A stretch of 64,000 bases of DNA from Linanthus parryae (lineage: Eukaryota > Streptophyta > Magnoliopsida > Ericales > Polemoniaceae). The DNA is taken from the NCBI GenBank assembly GCA_023055425.1, contig JALGPY010000010.1, forward strand, positions 52,303,665 through 52,367,664, given 5' to 3'. The notes below the pieces were generated by a model. The model saw only the letters and a list, made by a program, of their open reading frames with translations. It searched no databases and had not been told where the DNA came from. Of this stretch, positions 12,463-23,696 are shown one piece after another (the first letter of the stretch is position 1; the number at the start of each line of letters is the position of its first letter). Position numbers and translations under genes: made by a program.

Positions 12463-15400
12463 ATGGCAAAGAAGAAGATTATTCGAGAAAGACGATCCAA
12501 ACAACAAGATCTTGCCGCTAACAAGATCGATAGCAACACTAGCAACACGGAAAGACAACGGAGTTCACAGGAGGGAAAGACAACGGAGTCCACGGATGAA
12601 ATTGGTCTGAAGAATTTTGGAGATGGTCTCGATGCAATTCCATTATCAAGGGTTGATTTTGAAATGGCGGATGTTGAAGCAGACAAATTGAAGAAATTGG
12701 CTGAGGCTGCTGCCTTAATTGAGAAGAGTACGAGTACAGAGGAAGAAGCCAGTACAGAGAAGAAGAAACTAAAGAAGAAAGAGAAAGCAAAGAAGGAAGA
12801 GCACGTTGAGGAAGTCCCTAGGAGATCGACCCGGAAACATCCAGCACCACCGAAGGCAGTGAAGAAACGAACAAATCAGAAGGCTTCTAAGCGCAAGAAT
12901 GAAGATGTAGAGGTGAAGCATACTCCTGGATTTGACCTATTCCTGTAAGTAATCATTTTTTTTTTAAATGTCCTTCTTTTTTATCATGCTGTTTAATGAA
13001 TTAATAACTCCTTCTTAAAATCAAATTACATCACAAATTTTTTCTACCTTCTCACTTTGTCCTAAATTAATCTTTGTTAATTGTCATGTTTCACAATGCA
13101 CTGTTATCCCATGTAACTTAATTGTTAAATCTGTAATCTCTGAAATTTGCATTTGCTTCTGTGTTATTTGAAGGTTTTACTTAAGTTTTTCAACTGTTTA
13201 CTTATGACAGTAACCATCAAAAATCTACAATGGGATATAGAGGGAAGGATATGCCTCCCAAACTGATAGCACAGCAGTATAGAGTATTTCTCAACTTACC
13301 TGAGGATGAACGAAAAAGGTACGATCAGAAAGCGACGGAAGTCTCGAGTGATGAGGAGATTGATGTAAGCCAATACACTGTTCAGAAAAGAACAAATGAT
13401 AATATCCAACCTGAGGCTGAAGAGCAACCGGAGGATGAGGAGGATGAGGAGGATGAGGAGGAGGAGGAGGAGGAGGATGAGGTCCAAGAGGAGGAACAGA
13501 ATGACGATGACGAAGAATACAAACCCGTGGAGGATAAGAGCGATGATGATGAAGAAGATGAGGAGGATTTGGAGGAGGATAGGGAGGAACAGAAGGAAGA
13601 TGAGGTAAGTGACCAACCTGTGGAACAGAGGAGGGAAGATGATAGTGACGATGAAGCCCATCATGGCAATGCGATGAATGCGTACATAAGATTCAAGTAA
13701 GTTTCTTCCCTAATCAATCATCTCGTAAAATTTTGTTTCAATTGTGAAGCCAATGTCTACTATTCTGCACCCTCGTTCTAAACTATTAAAGTCCTTTTCT
13801 AAACAATTAACTGTTCAAACATCATAATGCATGTTATTACTTTAAAGTCTAATGACTTTATTTGATTTTAAATGTTTGAGGGTGTTTCTTATATTTTATG
13901 GATCTAGTACTTGGAATTGTAATTTAATTTTCTTTATTGTCTCATGATTGTTGTAGAAATGTTCAGACGCACAAGCTCAAGAAACAAGATCCTCGTTTGA
14001 AGATAACCGACGATGTCAAAAAGAGGATAAACGATGAATGGAAAAGCCTGACAAAGTCCCAACAAGAACCCTATATCACAGCTGCCACCGAAGAAAGAGA
14101 GAAGAGGAAATCAGCTGGCACATTGAAGAGAAGACCAACCGGTGAGAAGGCCAAGCAGAAGAAGAAATCGGCTGCAGCCAAGTTGAAGGGCAAATCAAAG
14201 AAGAAGCTGAAGAACCCGAGGCGGTTCCAAAGCTTTATGAGCCTGCCCTCTGTTAAGGCTCTCTTCGAAGATATGACAGATGAACAGCAGTCATGGTTGA
14301 CTGAAGTGGGGCTTGGAGGACTAAAGCACCTACAGATTTCAGAAACCCCCGAGGCTTTCAACAAATTCCTCTACAACTCATTTGACACCAAGGGGTCCTT
14401 GACGGCTCACGGCCGGACTGTGGATGTAACCCCGGAACTTGTCGGCTGGCTCCTTGGAGTAAAATGCACCGGAACAACTGAGTTTCCGGAGGTCGATCCA
14501 AAGGTTGTACAAGAAGTGGCACACAGAATTGGCCTCGTCCAGGACAACACAAAGGTCGGTAAGTATGTTCCGTGGTTCTTGAAAAATAGGAACCTGTTCA
14601 ATGATGAGTGGAAGCAGAAGGCTGTTTGTTTAATCTTGGGGGCCCTAGGGATGCCGATCGGGCGACAAGGAATCCGGTCTGGGCTGGCCAAACTTGTTGT
14701 AGATTTGGAGCACCTGAAAAAGGTGAACTGGGCGGAATTGTGGCTTGATCATCTGGTGAAACAAAATGTGAAGGCCCAGACTGGGGAAACCTTGCGAGGA
14801 AATGGTTGCGTGCTGATTCTTGTGGTAATAATCTAGCATTTTGTCATTTGTTTTATGATTTCTGTTTAATATGTTAATAGCTCCTTCTTAAGTTCTAATG
14901 TTGTGAGTATATTTTGTAGCTTCTGTACTTGGAAAAGTTTTGCCCCAAATTTCAAGAAAATCCCAAGGGCTGCAAAGACAAGAATGCAAGTCCCAGGTTG
15001 AAATTCTGGAAGACATCTGATGTTTCTAAGAGATGGAAGTATGTGTGTATGAATGAAAATGTGAGTAACCTTTTACATAAAACTTACAAATATGTTTTTA
15101 TCAGTTAACAACCTTATCTTAAATGTTAACATTTATACTCTGTTGTTCTTTGTAGTTGAAGTTGAAGAAAATGGATGAAGAGCCAATTACTGAGAAGGCT
15201 GTTGCACCAGCAATTCAATTAGTTCTCCCACCAGGGGACTATTTGAAGGATCTTTTGGGACAGCTGGCGCAGAATGCTGACCCGCAAACATTATTGGCCA
15301 TGTTTGCGACTGCTAACAAGAGAAAGTCTGAGTTGGAGGAAGAGGAAGGAGGGGAAAAGAAGAAGGGGGGTGAAGAGGATAAACAAGAAGAACCTCCCAA

Positions 15401-17061
15401 GAAGAAGCAGAAGAAGAATCAGGATGAGGTTAGCTCTTCGATGGAGGTGGTCGAAGAAGTCAGATCTGACGATGACGATGAGGTAAGTGTATTAACTGTT
15501 TTAACTTTAGACTTGATGTCTCTGTTTCCAATTCTAACATTTTGTTGATTTATTAGGAGGAGGCATCCTTGGCTTCTTGGGTGGACCCAAGGAAAAACAT
15601 TGATGGGTCTGTCCGGGGAAAGGCGCGGTGGATCATAAGGGGGTCGAATCGGGTGTCGCTTAAGAAGCAACAAAGCAATCCTGAGGAAATGACATGTCTG
15701 CCAGAGATGCCTAGCCTGGAAGATTGCTGGATCAACTTCTTTTTGTCTCACAAATATGAGCCTAAGTTCGATAAAAACCCTCGGGATCCCAAAATTCCAC
15801 TAAGCTTGCGAGAGTAAGTGTTATTTACATTCAAATTTACTAAATAAGCTGTACAAGACACAAATTTTGTTTTTACTTATGGTTTGATTTGTTATTATAT
15901 CTGCAGTGAGTTGGTTATTAACATTGCTGATTATGAGAAGGTGACGAGGTATGCCGCGTGGCGCTTCATGGATGGTAAATGGTTTGACAACGAAGTAAGT
16001 ATTTCTTTTTGTGATTTAACGTAGTTTCTTAACACATTCTCCCATCATCATCATAACACTTTTCTATTCACTTTTTAAACAATTAGGTCATCGATGCATA
16101 TTTGCAATTGCTTCATCTGAAAGAAAGAAGCCGACCATTTGGTGGAATCCCTCGCATTTGGTACCTCGGAACACATTATGCCGTAAGTTCATTCCCTTTT
16201 CATTGGATAAAAACTCAATTTAAAATTCTTCCACAAAATAGCATCATTAATTTTAATTCTTGTTCAGCCAACGAAGGGTAATCGATATTTCCAAGTGTCC
16301 GATAAATACGGAGGAACGTGGAACGAGATGGGCTACGTAAGATTTACGATTTCTATCAATGCAATCTGCTTTATACATTCATATTTTGTTGAACTTATTT
16401 TATGTTGAATTGTTAATGAAATAGATTGCCCTGCCCATGAATGTACATCGAACCCACTGGTTCATGATGGTCATTTCCTTTGTCGACAAGGAAATATACG
16501 TCTTGGACTCGCTTTCTGGACATGGGTATAATGAGAGGGATGTGGCTAGAAAAGTTAATCAAATTCACCAGGTGCTATCCTCCTATCCAGAGTACCATGA
16601 TGACATCACAAAGTGGGATGTGTGGTACATGAATGACGACGTTCCCCAACAACCAAACGGGTAAAAATCTTATTCATTAACTCCACTCATCATTTTCTTA
16701 AACTCACTATCTTATACATCACAACTGCATTCTATTTTAATCTCTCAGGTGGGATTGTGGCCCTTTTGTATGCTTCTTCATGACCCACTTGAGGGACCTG
16801 ATTCCTAATCCAAAGAAGAACTTCTCTATTCAAGTGAAGCATCTGAGAATCTGGATAGCCAATGAAATGGCTAGATCAGACTACAACATCCACAAGGCCA
16901 AGATGTTTGAAGAGTTACTGAGCTTCAAGTCTATTGATGAGAATGTTCATGAGTTTGAAAGGATGTACAATTTCACTTCTTTTCCTACTGTTCCATTGGA
17001 ATCCGGGGCGAAGACGAGGAGGTCGGCGCGAAAGTCGCCGGGGAAGAATGGAAAAAAATGA
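12463..17061 (+). CDS. Gene B: HMG-box-like / Ulp1 (C48) SUMO-protease-like protein, 11 exons
   Basis: Inferred exons: 12463-12944, 13211-13696, 13957-14824, 14920-15060, 15156-15482, 15557-15813, 15907-15994, 16087-16182, 16268-16336, 16425-16660, 16749-17061. All borders are GT-AG and the frame holds, giving about 1,120 residues. Order: basic N-terminus; acidic Glu/Asp tract in exon 2; HMG-box-like module at residues ~316-375 (AYIRFKNV, Trp351, EPYITAA); plant-specific domain ~385-612 ending GNGCVLILVLLYLEKFCPKF; Lys/Glu linker; Ulp1 catalytic domain ~840-1100 with His949 (THW), Asp966 (VLDS), Gln1014 (VPQQ) and Cys1020 (WDCGP). The set is complete for a cysteine SUMO protease. Exons 9-11 match gene A's last three in length (69, 236, 313 bp). 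The 92-bp intron at 15995-16086 is absent from A. Host gene or transposon-derived gene cannot be settled from sequence alone. Confidence 0.82.
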
Positions 17062-17529
17062 GTTTGTCTGTTATGTTGTTTGGGAATTTGTAATATGAAC
17101 AATGTTTATGTCATTAAATTTTGTGGGTTGTATGTTTGAGATTGTATGTTATGAACAATGTTTCCCAATGATGATTAGGCAATGTTTGTTTGCTTATGAT
17201 TTGATGACTTGTGTTGTTTTCTGAAAAATTGCTTGTGATTTTTTGTGAACACAAACTGTACATTTAAGGTGCATTTGGTGTTGGCCAACTACCCTCACCT
17301 ACCAAAACTGAATTAATAAATGCACTACTACGTTATTAGTTACCAATTCTAAATTGTTAAGTACTCTATCTTAAAGTTAGATACCTGCATTTATATCAGC
17401 CAACCTACCCACTGCCCGCTTTTAATACAATCTCCAACCACACTCAACTAACTCTTTATTTTTTCTCTTCACTCTCAGATCTCATCTGTTCTCCTTCTCT
17501 TTCACCCTTCTCTTCTTTCTCTCTAAGAA
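17062..17529 (+). other. 3' flank of gene B and 5' leader of the GRF gene
   Basis: The first ~200 bp are AT-rich with repeated AACAATGTTT(A/C) words and probably hold the 3' UTR of gene B. The last ~130 bp before 17530 are CT-rich (TTCTCTTC, CTTCTTTCTCTC), like a plant 5' UTR. No ORF or element is seen. Confidence 0.45.
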
Positions 17530-17919
17530 ATGTCTCAACATAGTGTAAGCTCTTCACCCTCACCAAGCAATCCACCTTCATATTCAAGAGGAGATTCATC
17601 CCGGAGGTCAGGGTGTAGGCCTGGGCAGTGTTTCTGTGGCCGTTACCCGGTAAGTCGTACCGCACATACGCCCGGAAATGACGGACGCGTGTTTTGGAAT
17701 TGTGCCAAGCCTAGAGGTCAACAATGCACCTATTTCTACTGGGAAGATGAATTTCCCAGTCCTTGCTGTGCTCCAGATCTCCAACAACTTCAGGAGGAGG
17801 TAACAACGTTGAGTAGGAGAGTCGTAGGGGCCGAGAATGCTTCCAAAGCCCAATCTTTTCATGTGAAACTGCTGTATGTTGTGATTTTTGTCATTCTCAT
17901 CGTTTTAATTTCAAAGTAA
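17530..17919 (+). CDS. Small zf-GRF protein with C-terminal membrane segment
   Basis: A single-exon ORF of 129 residues. Residues 1-33 are a Ser/Pro-rich leader. Residues ~34-75 fit a GRF-type zinc finger: Cys34 and Cys36 in CFCG, a Thr, GRVFWNC (Cys58), then QC (Cys66) and FYW. A short coiled-coil-like stretch at ~84-100 (LQQLQEEVTTLSRR) leads to one hydrophobic segment at ~110-128 (VKLLYVVIFVILIVL). GRF fingers bind nucleic acid, usually single-stranded DNA, in larger repair proteins. Short plant proteins of this finger-coil-membrane type are often repetitive and of unknown role. It follows gene B by under 500 bp on the same strand, so it may have been copied or moved with B; that link is inference. 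A broken second copy of its 3' end follows. Confidence 0.75.
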   Translation: MSQHSVSSSPSPSNPPSYSRGDSSRRSGCRPGQCFCGRYPVSRTAHTPGNDGRVFWNCAKPRGQQCTYFYWEDEFPSPCCAPDLQQLQEEVTTLSRRVVGAENASKAQSFHVKLLYVVIFVILIVLISK

Positions 17920-17949
17920 GATAGTTTGCTTCTCTATTCTGTTGTGTTC

Positions 17950-18070
17950 AGTTAAGTGTGAGACTCGAAGGGGCCGAGAATGCTTCAAAAGCCCACTATT
18001 TTCGTGTGAAACTGTTGTATGTTGTGATTTTTGTCATTTTCAACATTTTAATTTCAATGTATGATAGTTT
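17950..18070 (+). repeat. Partial tandem duplicate of the GRF gene 3' end
   Basis: The stretch from GGGGCCGAGAATGCTTC to ATGATAGTTT repeats 17829-17931 of the GRF gene (coiled-coil and membrane-segment codons plus the stop region) with about ten changes. It lacks the finger and a start, so it is non-coding debris within the 3' UTR. Positions 18071-18279 are AT-rich with nothing recognised. Confidence 0.8.
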
Positions 18071-18279
18071 ATCCTGTATTTAATTCTAATTCTGCTGTGA
18101 TTAGTTAAGGATTAAAGTTTTGTTAACAATGATATCTCAGTTTTTATCTTAAATGAAAGTGTTAATATCTTAACTGTTAAACTTACTAACTAAAGATTAA
18201 TCAATGATATCCTCATGCAATCTTATTCAGCTTAGTTCATTCTATAGTGTTAACAATGCTATCTAGGTTAAAAAGGAAT

Positions 18280-18411
18280 CTTCCTGGGACCACTTTTTTT
18301 GTCCCGTAGCTGGCCTCTGGGACCACTTTTTTCGTCCGGTAGCTGGCATTTTCGTAATAACCGGCTAGTACCGGCTTAGCCGGTTACCTTTGGGACGCAC
18401 CAAAGTTTTTT
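18280..18411. repeat. Subterminal-repeat-like block, possible end of a DNA transposon
   Basis: A ~30-bp unit (GGGACCACTTTTTT, then CCGTAGCTGG or CCGGTAGCTGG) occurs twice in a row at 18287-18346. It is followed by the inverted repeat ACCGGCTA/TAGCCGGT (18359-18383) and TTTGGGACGCACCAAAG. Such GC-rich subterminal repeats abutting a LINE suggest the broken end of a CACTA-type or MITE-like insertion. I found no clean CACTA terminus or TSD, so the class is a guess. Confidence 0.35.
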
Positions 18412-19175
18412 CCACTACTAATAAGGCTTTTGCTGCTGCAAATGCTTTGCCAAGCATACGAGGCATTTATTTGGACTTCGGCCTCCAATATATGGCAATT
18501 TGGGTAGTACTTACTCTTGAAGACCCGTCTTAAGAGTGAATCTGATGTCATTAATCGCCAAAATTGTTTATCAAGGTGGGAGGTGTTAAAATCTGAGAGG
18601 TCCTTGAAACCAATACCACACCCCTATCTCTCTATTTTGAGTTTGTCCCATGCAATCTAATGTCTTCCTTTTTTACCTTCGCTTTTACCCCACCATAAAT
18701 TATTGCTTAGAGATTCCAATTTGTTGCACATAGAGATTGGTAGCTTAAAATAGTTCATAGCGTAGACAGGAATAGACAGAATAACTGCTTTAGTTAAAAT
18801 TTCCTTGCCTGCCACAGAGAGACACGGCTGCTTCCATCCTTTAAGTTTGCTCTCCACTTTTTCCGGAAGATTAGAGAAGCTCTTCATCCTGCTTTTACCT
18901 ACTGCGGTTGGGAGGCCCAAATACTTTTCATAACTGGTTGTTCTGATAACTCCAATCAAGTGGCTGAGGTATAACGGGGTCTGCTGGTCCACTTTAGACG
19001 AGAACACAACTGGTGATTTATGAAAGTTCGCCATTTGACCCGAAGCTTTTTCGTACTTAAGCATAATCTCTTGTATCTGGGTAGTTTCACCTTCATTTGC
19101 TTTAGAAAACATAATATTGTCATAAGCGAAAAATAGATGAGAGATTACTGGACCACCTCTAGACGTTGACTGATG
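18412..19175 (-). pseudogene. LINE (non-LTR) reverse transcriptase fragment
   Basis: Reading the minus strand from 19175, the translation has the RT core RGGPVISHLFFAYDN, then YLGLPTAVGKSRMKSF, KLKGWKQPCLSVAGKEILTK and NLWWGKSEGKKGRH. It continues past the stop into GFKDLSDFN and SYAWQSI, the usual path into the zf-RVT region of plant L1-type LINEs. The catalytic FADD motif is FAYD, one in-frame stop follows, and both ends are cut. It is a dead fragment. Confidence 0.85.
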
Positions 19176-21613
19176 CGGGGACGGATGATCCAGATGAAGC
19201 TTAACTCTCAGACGTGACTAATTTGGCGCTTCTCTACCATGAGATGGAAGATAAGCGCAAGGGACGGAAGAAATTGAAGCTTTTGGTGTCGCCGCATTGT
19301 TTCGGCCATAACTTTGGCCACGGGTATCAGAATCACGCGACCCACCCCACTTCGGAGATCTCTCGGCGAGACGCATGAGGGCCCCAAATTCTGTTGTTTG
19401 ACCTGTCAAACGAGCGTTTTTAGTTTTTTTTTTTTTTTTTACTATTTTTTGTAGTATTTCTATTATTGATAGGACCTAAATTTTGACCCGTTTTGGGTCA
19501 AACTTCCGCGTACGTGTTTCTTTAAATAAGACCTAACTATTGGGTCAATTTCGAGTTTTTGCCATTTTCGGCATATTTTAGGTTTCAGCTATATATGTCC
19601 GGCTTTTGGGCAAAATTCGTCAGTTTTTAAGATTATTGAAATATTTCGAACCCTAGAGACGTTCTTCTCTTGGTTTGTGCCTTTCCAATCGTTGCTTGTG
19701 TTGCTTGATCACACACCTCGATTTAATTCGGCGTCACTGACCAACAAGTTATTATATGATTTTCTTTAGGCTACAACACAAGCTACAACATTATGATAAA
19801 AATTTCAACTACTGGCGTGATGATGCTTGATAATCCATGCGAGTCTTGAATCCCGCTACTCCATAATCCTAGCTCCAAGACCTGCGGGGGAATGAAACAA
19901 AGACTGCAGTTTTTTGAAAGTCGGCAAGAAATGTTGAGTGAAATACAACTTAGCATGTAAAAACAGGAAGGTCAAGAAAGGTTGCAGGGTCACGTGTTAA
20001 ATAAAATAAGAGTAACAGTGTATGAGTAAAACATTACCAGAGTTTACAACGGCATAAACAACAGTGTGAAATAATGAAATGGTTCCAAAATATAATCCAG
20101 TAATCCGACTGTTATCCACATTAACCATATATAGAAATGCCAACGAAGGGGCCTCCCAAGTATTAGTGCCAACCAGGCTGTCAAATTAATCATTATTTAT
20201 TTCAAAGTACCCGGGTAGGCCAGTGACCACATCAGACATTCTAGACCTTAAATGTTGCAACACCCTCCTAAGAGAATCAATCAGAGGAGTGGTATCTAGA
20301 AGTAGTACTCCAGCCTACGACAAATGGAGTCGGGGTGCACGTAGTGCCATATCTTTAGGGACCAAAGCCCAAGAATCATCACAGGTAATAATTTTAGGGA
20401 CCGGTGCCCAGGGAATTAAACCCGATATAACTTGTTCTGGTACATGCGAATCCTTTCACTTTACTCTGGGGATCGAACCCGAATATCTCTTTAGGGACCT
20501 GAGCCCAGTGGATCATCACTCGATATAAGTAACATAACTGGTTCCTATAACGTTTCGTTACTACTGATTTTTGATCAAGTGCTACAAGTATTCCAAGCTC
20601 AAATAATAATTTGAAGATTTAAAAACAAATAAAACACATTTATCAAGTAGGGGATGAAATACGACAACTATTTTCAATCAAACAAGTAGTGGACACGAAA
20701 TAAGCTGGCACACAAGGCTAAGCACGTAAAACTCACATGATCCAATAGCAATTATCACATAAAATCTCATAGGGGCAATCTTAGTCCTTGTCTATGAACT
20801 TGTCACCTACAATTTAAAATGATCTAGTCACAACGATGATACTTCAAAATAAATGAATGCACTAGCCCTATACGAATGCTCGATTATGTCGAATACTAAG
20901 TCCAACTCTCACGATTCCCCCAATAACCCGTTTCAAGTTAAATTCCCATAGATATACAAAGAAGTATTTTGAAGAATGAATTTAATAGTCGAAACAACTC
21001 TCTTGGAAATACTTATTAAAATAAGAGAATAATCTTTGAAAAACTATTTATCATTATAACTAAAATTTATAGGAATAAGAAAAGAGTAATCTTTATTGAA
21101 TAAGAGAAGAGTAAATATGAATAATAAATAGTTATTTTTAGCAAGAAAGCTATTTTTGAATACATTAATATTTAATTTAAACAATGCTATTTCTTGCAAT
21201 ATAAACGTATATACACGGATTGTGTCATTAGCTTATTTTCAAGAAAAAAATGAATTACTCAAATCATATTTTACTACTACTGTAATTATCTCATTTATTT
21301 ACAAGAAATTCAAACTAATTAAGTATTAACTAAATATCCAATTATTAATCAATATAGAGTATACAAATTATAATGAGCCTCCCGCTAGTTCCCTTAAAGT
21401 ACAAGGCAGCCCCCTAATTAACATATAAAGAGTTTAGGTGAAAGACACTTTATACCCCCAAGTTTAAGGAAATGACATTTTATTTAAAAACATGAACCCA
21501 CGGTAAACTCTCAATCGAAACATGGATTTAAGTCCTAAATACATGATTTTGATCACATAAAACGACTAACAGGAAGATTTAGAGCATACCCACACCAAAA
21601 TATGCGAAAACGG
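19176..21613. other. Gene-poor region, probably decayed LTR-type repeat DNA
   Basis: No supportable gene. 19176-19420 is GC-richer and ends in a T run (about 19422-19440); 19450-19760 has the look of a promoter/leader from an LTR (TTTAAATAAG, ATATATGTCC) but has no partner repeat here. At 20354-20512 the phrase TTTAGGGACC-N5-GCCCA occurs three times about 45-105 bp apart, a degenerate tandem motif. 20540-21600 is AT-rich and featureless. No PBS, PPT or terminal repeat was found. Confidence 0.4.
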
Positions 21614-21770
21614 TCAAGAAACAGAACGGGCCGAGAAAGAGATTTTTTGGTCAGAAATAGCTGTTGTAAGTGAACGGGAGAGTGAGTCACTGCATAACAA
21701 GAATGTATAAGGGGATTGAGGACATTCCTGTCTAAGGCCTCTCTCAGGTCTCACCCACCCCCTACTAAGT
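21614..21770 (-). pseudogene. Short LINE RT fragment
   Basis: The minus-strand translation holds RPERGLRQECPQSPYTFLLC and SDSLSRSL, the conserved RGLRQGDPLSPYLF block of plant LINE reverse transcriptases with a few substitutions. About 50 codons remain. It abuts the 5'-truncated copia gag in opposite orientation at about 21770, marking a rearrangement or insertion joint. Confidence 0.75.
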
Positions 21771-21771
21771 T

Positions 21772-22312
21772 GAAAATTGACAGTGACTTCAAAGCCTTGG
21801 AAAGTAGGTTCAAAGCTTTGAAGGCACAAGTCAAGGAAGTTGTTGATCAAAACTCTCTTTTAACTGATAAGTATGTTGATCTGAAGAAAGATGATTTCGA
21901 TTAACAAAAAACTTCATTGACTGAGAATCTTCAAGAATCTAAAAAGATTTTATCAACCTTTGCTGGCTCAGAACACAAGCTTAATCTCATGCTTGGAGGA
22001 AGTATGCATTCTGTCTACAAAAGTATAATTGGTTATAATCCAAATTTTCCAAAAAGGAACCAAACCACATTTCTAAAATCTGGAAGCAGTCATTCTCCAA
22101 AGTATCATTATTGTAGAAAAATTGGACATATTAAATTGATTTTCCCCTTTAGAAGGACAGAACCTCACATAATGAGGAATACTTATCCTTATCAGCTTAA
22201 GGGACAAGTTAGACAGGTTTGGGTTCCAAAAGGAGTTAAACCACCTAACATGGTTGACTCTGAGTATGAATCCAAATTCTACACTTGGTCTAATAGCCTG
22301 TTGAGGCTTTGA
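21772..22312 (+). pseudogene. copia gag remnant
   Basis: The C-terminal part of a gag nucleocapsid precursor in two pieces broken by a stop at 21902. A Lys-rich coiled region is followed by a damaged zinc knuckle (YHYCRKIGHIKLIF: the last Cys is lost) and the copia-typical QVWVPKG. It would have packaged element RNA. The N-terminal capsid part is missing. Confidence 0.8.
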
Positions 22313-22319
22313 TTGTATT

Positions 22320-22745
22320 TTGCAGGATGTCGCCAAAGCTTTGAAGGATCATGAATGGTTTTGGGATAGTGGATATTCCAGGCATATGAGTGGAAAGAAA
22401 TCGTTATTCACTGATCTTAAAGAGCATTCTGGAGGAACAATCACACTTGATGACAAAGCAAAATGCAATATACATGGTATTGGAAGTATTGGAAGTATTG
22501 GTAATGGTTCTTCAAGTACAATTCATAATGTTTATTTAGTTGAATGTTTGAAGTATAATTTGCTTAGTATATCTCAATTATGTGATAGAGGTAACATAGT
22601 TGTTTTTGACAAGGAGAAATGTGTGGTGCAAGATGAAAAATCTGGAAATTGCATACTCACTGCTCCTAGGTCACATAATATCTATGCTTTTAGTGCTAAC
22701 ACACTTGAAGGTGAAAGTCTAAAGTGCCTCAAAGCTTTGGAATAG
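22320..22745 (+). pseudogene. copia protease region
   Basis: The translation has FWDSGYSRHMSG, the aspartic protease active site of copia elements (normally LDSGCSRHMTG), then LKYNLLSISQLCDRG of the linker leading to integrase. The Asp-Ser-Gly triplet is intact; Cys is Tyr. The frame ends at a stop (22743) just before the integrase zinc-binding region. Confidence 0.8.
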
Positions 22746-22764
22746 AAAGCCTTGGTATATTAGC

Positions 22765-23616
22765 ATGCGTACTTTGAACAAGCTTATTTCAAAAGACTTG
22801 GTAAGAGTCTTACCAAATCTAAAGTTCAGAGATGATGAGATTTTCAAGGCATGTACCCAAGGTAAACAAACCAAGAGTTCATTCAAGTCAAAGAACTTTG
22901 TAAGTACTTCCAGACCTTTCGAATTAATGCACATGGATCTATGTGGTCCTATGAGGGTTCAGACACCCAAAGGTAAGAAATATATGCTTGTTGTGGTAGA
23001 TCATTACTCTAAATTTACATGGGTGATTTTCACTAGAGAAAAATCTGAAGCATTGTCTGAATTCTCAAAACTTTGTAGAGAGCTTCAAACTTTGAAAAAC
23101 TTACATGTTGCATCTATTATAAGTGATCATGGTAGAGAATTTGATCAGCTTGATTTTTATTTGTTTTGTGCAAAGCATGGCATCTCACACAACTATTCTG
23201 CACCTAAAACTCCTCAGCAAAATGGAGTAGTTGAGAGGAAAAATAGGACTCTTGAAGATATGTCTAGAACCATGCTATTTGAAAGTAATTTGCCGAAGTA
23301 TTTGTGGGCAGAAGCTGTTAACACTGCCAATTATGTGCTAAATAGATGCTTGGTTAGACCTATTTTGAAGAAAACTCCTTATGAACTTTTCAAAGGCAGG
23401 AAGCCTAGTGTTTCTTATTTTAAGCCTTTTGGCTTTACTTATTTTGTGCATAATAATGGCAAGGATAATCTTAGTAAGTTTGATGCTAGAAGTGATGAAA
23501 GAGTGTTTCTTGGTTATTCTCAAACTAGCAAGGCTTATAGAGTTTTTAATAAGATAAGTAAGATTGTTGAAGAGAGCATTCATGTTACTTTTATGAAAGT
23601 ATTTATGATTCCTTAA
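22765..23616 (+). pseudogene. copia integrase
   Basis: A 283-codon frame with the catalytic core: Asp in HMDLCGPM, Asp in ISDHGREF and Glu in NGVVERKNRTL, then the KTPYELFKGRKPSV and FLGYS blocks. The N-terminal HHCC finger is degenerate upstream of 22765. The core is preserved but out of frame with its neighbours. Confidence 0.85.
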
Positions 23617-23696
23617 GTGAAAGTTTTGCAGATCTCAACTTGAATAAGTATGAGGCAGATGATGATTGTGAAAAATAGAAAAGAAGCAAAATTGTC

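Noticed and set aside
13296..13664. 122-codon Leu/Ile-rich minus-strand ORF that looks like a membrane protein
   Set aside because: It is the complement of the acidic GAG/GAT codon tract in exon 2 of gene B.
20223..20528. 101-codon plus-strand ORF in the gene-poor stretch
   Set aside because: No domain; it covers the degenerate TTTAGGGACC repeat and looks like chance.
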